The notes below the pieces were generated by a model. It was not told where the DNA came from and did not search any database. It worked only from the letters and a program-made list of their open reading frames with translations. A stretch of DNA of 64,000 nt from Mastigias papua (Eukaryota > Cnidaria > Scyphozoa > Rhizostomeae > Mastigiidae): positions 17,611,187 to 17,675,186 of the forward strand of contig OZ025269.1 of NCBI GenBank assembly GCA_964019165.1, in the 5' to 3' direction. A program made the position numbers and the translations under genes. This document shows, piece after piece, positions 54,443-64,000 of this stretch (its first letter is position 1; every line of letters starts with the position of its first letter).

Positions 54443-55520
54443 CACAGAGGGGACAGAAGTATTGCAACACACTTAAGAATGGTGGCTTTCTACGGGCCAA
54501 CGGCCTAATCTTTGAAATTTACATAACAAAATTATCACAATATAGGGCTTCCTCCAGCTTCACTTAGGCTGAAAAATATTCAGCATTTCCTCAATTTCGA
54601 ATTAAAACATACTTTTTAATTCTATCGAGCATTGTTGACAGGAGAATTAACGAAATTGTTAAAGGAGTGACGTTAAATGTGTAGGCTGTGATTTTACGAA
54701 GGTGGTAAGAAGAAATTAACGTAACAGCGCGTATATTTGAAAGCTGGAGTGAGATATTTTAGCGTTTCAAGGCAAGCATAGTTCAGGCCTACACTTGGCT
54801 ATGACTTGTTTGTTAAACTATCTCTCGCCATATAGACGAAAAAGATTTTAGTTCATAAAGCAATTTCAGGTGAGTCATTTTTGGAAGTCTTTCCTATGTA
54901 CATGAAATAAGTTAGGCATGTAAGAAACTAAAATTAGCATTATTTTAAGAGCTTTCTCGGTATATCCGACATGGCTGGTTTTAGAAACTTCTTACAAGAA
55001 TAATTTCAAAGCCTATGCTCGTGCAATAACTGCAAGAGAGAAATTTTACAAAATAACATGCTTATTGTCATTGCAAAGCGTGTCTCACCTGAAGCTGCTC
55101 CATGGAAAAAAGAAAATGAATACCTAAATGAAGAGAACCCCCACAGCAAACATTTTTGTACAAACTGTCAGTCCACTATATTTTGTAGTTAAAAGCAGCG
55201 AAATACCAGACTATTTTGACAGAAAATGCGTATTTTCACGTTATTTCTCCTTACGGCCTTCCTAAAATCACAGCCTGAACATTAAACGTCACTCCTTCAA
55301 CACTTTCGTTAATTTTTCTGTCAATAATTCTAGATAGAATTAAAAAGTTTGTTTTAATTCGAAATTGAATGTATGACGAATATTTTCCAGCCCAAGTTAA
55401 GATGGAAGAAGCCCCTACATTGTGATAATTTTGTTATGTAAATTTAAAAGATCAGACCATTGGCCCGTAGAAAGCCATCTTTTTTCAACAGTGTGTTGCA
55501 ATACTTTTGTCCCCTTAGTG
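54443..55520. mobile_element. Non-autonomous DNA transposon with about 300-bp inverted termini
   Basis: The ends CACAGAGGGGACAGAAGTAT and (complement) CACTAAGGGGACAAAAGTAT lead into long inverted arms: about 54443-54740 pairs with about 55225-55520. Matching inner blocks include GGAGTGACGTT and GGCTGTGATTTTA. The interior of about 480 bp has no recognisable protein. The ends resemble Tc1/mariner-type termini, but a clean TA duplication is not visible. Confidence 0.85.
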
Positions 55521-55999
55521 CACAACATGATCTGATGTTATTTTGTAGCCTCTGTATACACAGTCTTAACGTAACTTGTATGCTTTAAACAAATTGTAAA
55601 TTACCTGGTTTTTGATAGCCTCGAGTAAATCGTAGAGTAGATTATTTTGGCTAGTGTTTGGAACATTCCTCATGCACATTGAAAACAATTCTTGACACCA
55701 GATTGCAAGGACTGGGAAAGTGTGAACAATCTGGTCTTGCATTGTTTTGTGGAGTCACTTCTATTTAATACTATGACTAGCTTTTCCTTGTTATCTTTAG
55801 TGTTAATAATCTCATCTGTCTATTTCAACGAACTCTATCTCTCTTTCTGTCAGTCCCTTTTATTTTGTTTCTAGGTACATTTGTCTACGCTAAAATATAC
55901 ATTTGCCTTCTGCTGGTAGTTTTCCATATCAGATGTTCTCTGCAACCCTTTCTCTTCGTGTCAATGCCACTCCGCGGGATAATCTTTCTTTTTCGATTT
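55521..55999. other. Intergenic, no gene seen
   Basis: AT-rich spacer. The 60-residue open stretch at 55692-55874 has no domain. Confidence 0.5.
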
Positions 56000-56574
56000 T
56001 AGGGAATGGTAGTTATCTATGACCGGGGTGGGAGCCGAAGAGAAAATGGTGAGGTAACTGAAAAAAATTACTTGTGTTAGGTGGGGTAGCAAAATAAGTT
56101 TGAACACTGTGTAAATGTAAAAGATGCACCATATGTAAGAGTATATACTATGTCTAGGATGTTAAATACAAAGCATAAAGCAAAGGTATATAAAGCAAAG
56201 GTGTATCACTAAGAGATAACTGACTAGCTAAATTGACCAGCTGAGTGCATGAGTGTAAAAAAATCTGAAAAATTGAACCAAGGCGAGTGGAGGATAATGC
56301 CTGGCAAGTTGCAAAAGTTACTGGTTGACAGGAATAATGAGAGTCCGCAGTTTGAATGTACGAATAAAGATATATTTGTTAGAGGATAAACAAGGGCAGC
56401 TCTTCTTCAATATAGAATATTTACTGCAGCATCATGCAGCCTTGTTTTACTGTTTTCCTTTGGTGGGGTAAACAAAACTTGACTTATGCAAATGTTAGGG
56501 TGAAAGCTTCATGAGGGTAGTAATATCTTCTCTTCGGCCCCCACCTCAGCCATAATGAACGACCCCTCCCTTAG
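56000..56574. mobile_element. MITE with GTGGGAGCCGAAGAGAA inverted termini
   Basis: Left: TAGGGAATGGTAGTTATCTA, then GGGGTGGGAGCCGAAGAGAA. Right, as complement: TAAGGGAGGGGTCGTTCATT, then GAGGTGGGGGCCGAAGAGAA. The interior is non-coding. Boundaries are good to about 10 bp. Confidence 0.75.
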
Positions 56575-58083
56575 TACTTTTACAAAGCTTTTTGCAACAA
56601 CGGACGAATTTTCAGACTGGCAGTCTACTTTGGCGGGAGATTTTGAACTGATTCTAAGTGTTTAGCCAAGTTTGCAGCTGCCGAAATCTGACTTCGTTGG
56701 CTTTAGATACTAGGAGAAACTGCAAAGGTACTTGCATGGTTTTTAGTCTGCGAGTGCAAGACAAAGAAAACATTCAAGTAGAACAAAAACATACTTAATT
56801 AGCCATAATCATAGATTAAGAATGAAACTATTTTCAAACGTGTTCACAACTGCAGGGCGAAGAAGTTGACTCTTTGTTCGTTAAGGCCAGGATTGGAAAA
56901 CCACACGGAGCATTTTGGAAGATACGATCTAACATATGTTGGCAAAATTCAGTGACTGTTAGGAAATTTCCAATAATTTATTAATGACTTCGAGTCAAAA
57001 TTTAATTACGAAAGCTAGAAATTCGAGTTATTATCGATATTTGTAATCAAAAGTTAAACCACTAGGATTTGAACTGTCGGACTTTTATTACCGCAATGTA
57101 AAGCAACATTGAGCTTTGAAATTTACGGGGGATGTATGGGAAGGGCTTAGTAGCAAACTACAGCAAACCATATATATGAGAGTGCGATAGAAGATTTAGA
57201 ACTTGATGTTATAGCAAACTTCCTCTGATCTCCAGCAATCACATTTTCAAGCTTGATGGAGGAATAAGACATTTGAAAATAGAGGAAGCTTTTACTTTCT
57301 TGGTTTGTAGAATATGCTCAACTTCACTCCAAGTACTGTGTCAATATCATTTAGATAATTCTAGCAGAACGTACTTTGTTAAGACAATGGTAAATTACAT
57401 GAAATTCCGGACAATGATGTCTCAGGGTATTCACAACAGTGAATTTATGTTTAAAGCTAAGCATTTATATTTTGCCATGAAGATAGTGTACAAATGTGGA
57501 GAGGGATAAAAGGCAGACAATATAGAAAAAATAGGAAATAGCACAAAAGCGATAAGAATTCTTGGATTGTTTAATGATGTCATTAACGAAACATGATACA
57601 AGAAGAAATTAATGATACTGAGAGTTCTCCAGATCTTCAGCCGTTTCATTCCCTGTTAAGGATACGCTATCCTGCACATGGGGTTAAAGGTATCAAGTCA
57701 GTAGCAGTGAATTGAGTGATGATGGTATTTGACAGAGTTAAATCGTTTGTCATTTATGTGCCATCTCTCCGACACATACCAAATGGCACTGAGATACAAA
57801 TTGGCCTTGTGAAGATGAAATCACTTGGAAAGAAAGAGCAAATCAATATACTGCAGATTCTGTAATCTTATCAGAGGACCATAGCATCAATGAAGTGTCA
57901 CAACACAAACTAGCAGCAATACGCTAATAGCTCTTCAAGGCGGTTTCAGATTAAGGCAACCCCCGGACAAGATAAGCTTATGTCCAAAGTTAGATAGTAA
58001 GCCAACCATACCAAAATGATACTTCACATCTTGGTATTGAACTGTACGCATTGTGTATGCCTGGTAAAGAGCTTTGGGGCTAA
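56575..58083. other. Intergenic, no gene seen
   Basis: No exon or repeat recognised. The open stretches at 57273-57509 (+) and 57431-57649 (-) overlap each other and have no domain. Confidence 0.45.
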
Positions 58084-58452
58084 ATGGGGCAAAACTATTA
58101 CAACGAGACAAGTCCCACTTCTCTAGTACATATGTGCTGTTTGGCCATCGGCCGGCACTCAGCTCGCAAATGCATACAACTGGGAACCATAATCAGCATA
58201 CCAGAAGCGAACATAGCACAAAAACTCTTTGAACTCTGCAATAGAAAGTCTGTTGTCATCATTAAAACGAAGGAAATTTTCGTGGACGGCTGTTACATCA
58301 GGATAATCGCATGTGGATATCACTTAGGAAAGAAGGAATTCCTATTTGGATACTATGATGGATTACGTCAGAGAAACTTTACCCCCAAATTCAAATGGCG
58401 TTATTCTCTAAAGCTCTGGGGTAATGCAAATTTTTCGTTATACCTTGTCTAA
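58084..58452 (+). CDS. Hypothetical 122-residue ORF
   Basis: ATG to TAA, with no low complexity. The segment TSLVHMCCLAIGRHSARKCI and following IPEANIAQKLFELC looks like a helical N-terminal module found before leucine-rich repeats or in adaptor-type boxes (inference, weak). The C-terminal half (KEIFVDGCYIRIIACGYHLG) is not recognised. No clear splice acceptor precedes it. It could be a short gene, a degenerate exon, or chance. Confidence 0.3.
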   Translation: MGQNYYNETSPTSLVHMCCLAIGRHSARKCIQLGTIISIPEANIAQKLFELCNRKSVVIIKTKEIFVDGCYIRIIACGYHLGKKEFLFGYYDGLRQRNFTPKFKWRYSLKLWGNANFSLYLV

Positions 58453-60145
58453 CATACAATTTTCACTTTTGAGCATAATCAGGCCAGCTTTAGCTTTATA
58501 GCAAAAAAGACAAGAATCCTGTTCTTTTTAATTCTATGCAAATCCTGTTTGTTTTGTATACAATATTTCTATTTCTATACAATCTATATAAACAAATCTG
58601 ACGATCCAAGCAGCGTGAAACTCAGAGTTATGTGATTTTAATGTGCACAAAGAACAATCTTATTTGGTTTTAATGCTTTTACTCGGAAATAAATATATAT
58701 TTGTATATATTTATGTGCTTTATATAAATAAATATTTATATATATATTTATATATTTAAATTTATGCAGAGTCAGTGAGGCTATATCTCAAGACTATATC
58801 TTACTGTAATTGTTCCATCCTGTCTTGGCAACAGGGGACATTTTGTTTTAAGTCGTACTTCTTTGCAATACCATCTTGAAACAGAGTTACTGTGGAGAAT
58901 ATTGCAGCTAATAACTTTTCCATGGGAAAGCTTTACGCTCATATACAGAGACGAGCTTTTAACTCCAACCTTTTGAACACACTTTGAGTAGATACCTCTG
59001 AGCACTAAGCCCAGAACGAACATGTTTAGAGATATTCGATAAAGGAATTCAGTCTACGTTTTACTTTCAAAGCTGCAGAAGGCCTGGCGCTTCTGACCAC
59101 CCTTCAGTGTTAAAGCAGTAAGAACGTCTTTCTTCATGCACAAAAGATAACTAAGAATTAGACTTGCGTAGATAATCTTAGAATGGTTCTCTGTGCTTTA
59201 ACACTCAAAGCTTGGAAGGCTGGCTTTTTGGCGCTCATTTCATCATCTTAGTTCAGTTGCCCAGGTTTTTAGCGACTTCAGGCCCAATATAGGCCTATAC
59301 CTAGCATTACAAATAAATATTTTTGAAACATAAAGTACAAGAATTTAAGAACTGTCATCTCAGTTTTTGTTTGCTAAACAACTCAGAGGCATCCACTAGT
59401 TTAAACGGTGTTAGTCATCAAAGACAAAGTTTCCCTGATATACAAAGGGCCATCTAGGAACAGTTTATGCCAGCAGAAGATAACAGTATTAGTTTTCAAA
59501 AAGTGAAATATTCAAATTTTGTATATGAATAAAGTAATTTTGCATAATTTTTCATGTCTGACAAGATTGTATGAAAACTACAGTACCTTTATAGCTCTGT
59601 TTCATTTAACAGACTCATTCTTCTTTTTCCTCGATCTAATTATAATCTTCCGCGATTTAGATGAATATTTTTCGTGATGCAGCTACTGTAAACAAACTCC
59701 TTGCATAACCACTTTTGTCCATAACATAACCTGCAGCTCTTTCTCCCAAAGGCAATTTTCTATTTCTCCTACATATTGAATAACTTTACAATGCTGCCTA
59801 TTTCTACTTGCTGCCTACTGCTATGCAAAATGGCGTCAGAACATTTCTTCACAGTTTCGCGCCAAAATTGCTAGATTCAAAATGGTAGCTTTGGGATTGG
59901 TTTGAATTGTGGCTGAGTGCAGCCATTTGAATAGTCATCTTTTATGTGTGAGGAAAGATTTCAGCTTCTCCTTGTTGAATGATAACAAGCGTATGCCATA
60001 AATGTCAGAGACTTCTCAGGAAAATTACATTGAATTTGCTCAAATTTCATTACTTGTTATACAAATTCTTTTAGCGCTCTAATTATAGTATCAAACAATA
60101 CCTTACAACATTTTCAGACACAATAAAATACATTTCAAAAAACAG
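58453..60145. other. Intergenic, no gene seen; A/T low-complexity block
   Basis: 58688-58770 is an ATATTTA-rich low-complexity block. No exon is recognised elsewhere in the stretch. Confidence 0.5.
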
Positions 60146-60314
60146 TTTGCAAAGGCGTCTGATGCACAGAGGCTACCATGTACTGGACAAAGCAGGGTGC
60201 CTCCAAAGAGAGACAAGATTTCTACTCTACAACGTAGCTACGTGGCTGCTGCGATATAGATACCAACTTGGCCTGAGAAAAATCGATATTTGTAAGATTC
60301 TGAAAGTGAAAAAG
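60146..60314 (+). CDS. Candidate internal exon, unknown gene
   Basis: A 169-nt block lies between an acceptor (AAAAAACAG) and a consensus donor (AAAAAGGTGAGA). One frame is fully open for 56 codons and contains RRLMHRGYHVLDKAGCLQRE and RFLLYNVATWLLRYRYQLGL. The translation is amphipathic and basic with no repeat character. The acceptor lacks a pyrimidine tract, which weakens the case. No partner exon is identified. Confidence 0.3.
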
Positions 60315-60406
60315 GTGAGACTTCATACAATAACGCTCGGATACCTGTAGCAGATTAATCTTGAGTTAATCAACGTCAGATTTTCTGACAAAGGTTTATT
60401 ATAGAC

Positions 60407-60671
60407 CAGTGGTTCCCAAGCTGTTCAAATTATTTTGAGTGGCAATCCCCTACTGTATCCTTTCTTGAATCATGATCTCTTTGGAGGGATAAATAGATGC
60501 TGTGAATGACATACTTTCAAGGAAAACAATCATAAACAGTACAATGGGTTAATACAACAACGAGTCGAACAAGCGAAAACAGATTCTCGCAGCCCCCTGA
60601 AATCCTTCCCTGTCCTCCAGTAACCCTTCGCGGTCCCCAAAGGGACCTCGGACCCGGTTTAGGAACCACTG
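60407..60671. mobile_element. hAT MITE with perfect 8-bp target duplication
   Basis: The left end CAGTGGTTCCCAAGC and right end (complement CAGTGGTTCCTAAACC) are inverted and match the widespread hAT terminal pattern. TTATAGAC directly flanks both sides (60399-60406 and 60672-60679). The duplication has TA at its centre, as in the Buster branch of hAT elements. 265 bp, non-coding. Confidence 0.92.
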
Positions 60672-60679
60672 TTATAGAC

Positions 60680-62903
60680 TCATTAAAACTGATATTCTGT
60701 AATGAATAGTACAAGAAAGAAAGTTGCCTAGATCTCAGTAATCCATGCCTTTCCATAACTTCTAATCTGAATCCTTTCTTGTTAGAAGCAAACGATTTTT
60801 AGTTCCTAGAGTAGCAATCTGTTACCATAGATAAACTAGGCTCTGTGTTGCCTAAGAACACTGTGTATTATTATCATATAGCCCACAATATTCCACCCTG
60901 TAGCAAGAAATTACAAAAACATTGAACTACAACTTGAAACTCTATAAGAATTTCTCCGCATAGTACGTTACCACTAAGAAGTACGAAATTCTTTATGATT
61001 CTAGAAGGCAAGCCCTGACAACTTATACTTGTTACTAAGTGGAGCATATATCTGAAAACTTTAACAGTTGTAGACATACTTTTTAGAAAAATAAACTAAT
61101 ATCTAAAATGAAATGCAAACAACGAAATAAAGATATGTTCAATACAGAAGAGGAGTGAAAATATCTACGGACTTTACGTAGGGTATATACACTAGAAAAA
61201 TTGTTGATCTATACAGTATTTAAGTTACAAAAAATGCACTAAGAATGTACTTAAAATTGCTATAAAGGACAATAATTTCACCTTTTTCCTTCTACCGATA
61301 ACGTTAAAAGTAGCTTTCGATAGTAAAAACTCATCCTCGTTACAAGTTTGCAAAATTGCTCCAGTCCTGACTCTAGCCAGCTGTGTGCATCCTTGTATAT
61401 CGCAAATCCCATGAACGATGTATGGAACACTGCATCATATTTAAATCAGAAAGAGTAATATGGAACAAAGTCGACGAAGGATGAGTATTAATTTTAACAA
61501 ATCAACATCAAATCAAGACAGGGCTACTTAAGAATACGTAACACACAAAGGCGATAACTAGAAAATAAACAATGCTACTTTACTAGGCTAAAAACAAAGC
61601 GTAAGGCACACGATTGCTTTATATAATTGTTGGATAATGCTCCCCAAAATCCAATAAAGACTACATGCAACATAATTACTAAAGCATTCAACTATGAAAA
61701 ACTGAGAAGAGCCAGATATTTTTCGAATTATTCAATGAAAACAATTCCAGATAACAACTCAGAAGCTCATAACCAATTCATAATGGAGGGTCATGCGTAG
61801 AGTGACAACAAAGACTTGGAGATGTATGTGGGTAACCTTTTCGTGGCTATATTTCGTTGGATATACATTTTGCAACTGATCCCACTCTCGTCATCCATTT
61901 TATTACAAACGTGATCTGTAATGTCCCAATATTTACAGGAAGGGATGAGTATATACGTAGACAAACAAGTCGTACAAATGAGGGGACTACATAAGTTCAC
62001 TACACACTTGGTATCAACAAGGCATATGCAGATAATACAGGTCTAGTAAATGACTGTCTCATATCAGATGTTGCAAAATTCCTTGTCGAATTAGATGTTC
62101 ACACTGAGAACGTGGTAAATAATGCTAGAAAATAAACATGAGATGGTTAATTATAGAACTATGAACAAAAATAATAACTAATAGATTCCTTTTTATATAA
62201 AGTGCCAATACAAAGCTGATACAATTCGCTTGGAATATGCACTGATTTACTGGCTTGTCTAATAACATAATACAAAAAGCATGATGAAATAGTGTAGGTA
62301 ACGAAAATAAAGATAACGGAAAAGAAATACTAATAAGAAACTTTAATAAAAATAATACTCTGTTTGCATAGGTCACCAGGTTCAGCTTTAAAAAGCCAGC
62401 ACTCTGAAACAGGTCACAGAATAGATATAAAGATGAAAGCATGAAGTTCGAAAGCCTGAACATTTGCATATCCCCTGGCGCTGACTTACCTATTTTGTAT
62501 CATTAATTCATGATTAGAATGATACTTCTTCAGGAATAGAGATATTACCACCAAATTGATTTATTATCCCATAGGACTAACAGCTGATACAGCCATACGA
62601 GAATTTCAGAAGATCTTGCTTGAATTTCATCAACATCAGAGGATCCTCCCACTCATCTCACCATATTCCATATTCTTGCAAGAAAGACTCAATTTCATAC
62701 ATGAAAGAAGCGAAACTCATGTTCTCGCAGGAAAAGATTGCACACATGGAAATGAATGAGCATCTGCCCTTTGTATGGATGAAGATGTTCCAAAATACTC
62801 CCAACTTAGTATTTTCCTCTTCTATTGATCTTCTTTATGCAATAGGTGCATCATATGCTTCCTGGATTGCACTCTGGGGAAAATTCACAATTTGCATCGT
62901 ATG
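60680..62903. other. Intergenic, no gene seen
   Basis: AT-rich sequence without a recognised exon. The minus-strand open stretches at 60874-61077, 61791-62000 and 62125-62469 are hydrophobic or AT-driven and lack domains. Confidence 0.45.
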
Positions 62904-63120
62904 CAATCATATCCAATCACATGTAGCCACATCCAATCGTATTCAATCATTTCCAATCATATCAAATCACATACAATTACACTCTACTATAGTGCTTTAT
63001 CAAGTACATTCTTGGGTCAATTTCTGAATGAATTTGCATTAGATGGAGTTATGTGCAATCAGATGAAATCATCTGCAATCACATGATATAATTTGCAGTC
63101 ATATGCATTCATGTTCAGTC
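62904..63120. repeat. 10-bp tandem repeat, CAATCATATC-like
   Basis: At 62904-62983 about eight consecutive 10-bp units close to CAATCATATC or CAATCACATG occur. After an interruption, related GCAATCA-type units continue irregularly at 63054-63120. It is not CRISPR-like: there are no unique spacers and the unit is too short. Confidence 0.85.
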
Positions 63121-64000
63121 ACTTTCTGCTATGGTCAATTTGCTGAGCATTGCGGGCTTTATTCAATAAAGTTTCCATTTCACTACAATACACCCTTTCT
63201 CTTCTTCTAAGAGCTTACGTCCATTACTCACTTGTTCTGCAGTTGCACAATATGTTATGCAAGCTATGACATTCAGATATCACTCACTCATTTGACATTT
63301 ACCATTCAATAATATAGACCATCATGCATGAAAGATTGCTTATCAACAATCATGGTGGGCTTCAAATCAGTTCACTTGAAGTAAATGCCTCCCAGAGAAA
63401 TTAGTGCAGTTCATACTCCATTCTCAAATACTATTTTAACCACTTAATTGGAATTTTCAGCAATACAAAATTTTATCACAAATTTTGGTTCTTATCCTAT
63501 CATTTCATTTACAGAGGCTGCGACTCTCTCGAACGGACTTCAGTCTTATGAAAGCAGGAGGAGAAGCTGAGTTAGGCAAGTTAGTGGCTTGAAGTAAGAC
63601 TTTTTTCGACATTCCAAGCTACATCCAGACGTCATGACATTGACCATAGCATGTTGTGGGCAGATATGGCCATCTCTTGCGAGCTCCTTTTCAACATAAT
63701 TAAAACTGCCCGCTCTACTTTCTTTACTTTCAGCCATTATCTCTCCCAATCACAATAACTAATTCACGACAGATATTATCATATTCTTCAATAGCTTCAA
63801 AGTAACAGGCTTTTCAAGTAGTAGGTTTACGCAAAGACCTGTCACACTTATAATGCTGTTAAGGTTGTCTTCTTTCTAAGCAGCTGAACACAGTGCATAC
63901 AGAACCTCATCGAGAGGATGTTCTTCAAAACACCTTCTATTATCAAAATCTGTCTTGGCAACATTTGGCTCTAGATGAAATATAAGGTCATGAGACTGAA
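63121..64000. other. Intergenic, no gene seen
   Basis: No recognised exon or repeat. The minus-strand ATG-initiated stretch at 63546-63749 has no domain and may be chance. Confidence 0.45.

Noticed and set aside
59080..59240. Possible MITE with GTGTTAAAGC arms
   Set aside because: Only about 12 bp pair and the outer ends do not match, so it is not separable from chance.
62904..62983. Possible CRISPR-like array
   Set aside because: The 10-bp units are contiguous without spacers, in a clearly eukaryotic context.

Overview
This is eukaryotic, intron-rich, AT-rich DNA from an invertebrate animal. The evidence is standard GT..AG introns, animal secretory genes (a duplicated CUB plus chymotrypsin-fold protease, ADP-dependent glucokinase, glucosidase II alpha), and a dense load of LINE, Penelope-like, hAT and small inverted-repeat (MITE) elements. 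A marine invertebrate such as a cnidarian is plausible from the repeat style, but the phylum cannot be fixed by eye. I see no bacterial, phage or CRISPR features.

Layout. 1-1095: decayed LINE reverse transcriptase. 2278-6411 and 10322-16326: two tandem, same-strand paralogues. Each has five exons of identical length and encodes a 400-residue secreted zymogen (signal peptide, CUB domain, proline-rich linker, peptidase S1). Their upstream 500 bp are also homologous, and a 224-bp tract of the catalytic exon is almost identical, which suggests gene conversion. 17030-17830: another dead LINE. 19351-21527: ADP-dependent glucokinase (ADPGK), two exons, 468 residues, membrane-anchored, with a MITE ending 57 bp before its start codon. 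23062-49163: the ER glucosidase II catalytic subunit (GANAB), 28 exons joined in frame to 966 residues. Its introns hold a Penelope-type hammerhead-like ribozyme motif, a 391-bp near-palindrome, a tRNA-like sequence, a 3.3-kb decayed hAT transposon, further MITEs and long TA repeats. 49164-64000: mostly repeats, with one unrecognised intronless minus-strand gene candidate (52939-53454), a 1.08-kb element with about 300-bp inverted termini, a hAT MITE with a perfect 8-bp target duplication, and two weak coding candidates (58084-58452 and 60146-60314).

Function. GANAB trims glucose from N-glycans on nascent ER proteins, and ADPGK phosphorylates glucose with ADP and is ER-associated in animals. 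The two CUB-proteases are secreted and would pass through the same compartment, but nothing here shows co-regulation; their adjacency is probably incidental. The strongest items for follow-up are the CUB-protease pair (exon shuffling plus conversion), the hammerhead-like motif in GANAB intron 5, and the orphan minus-strand ORF.
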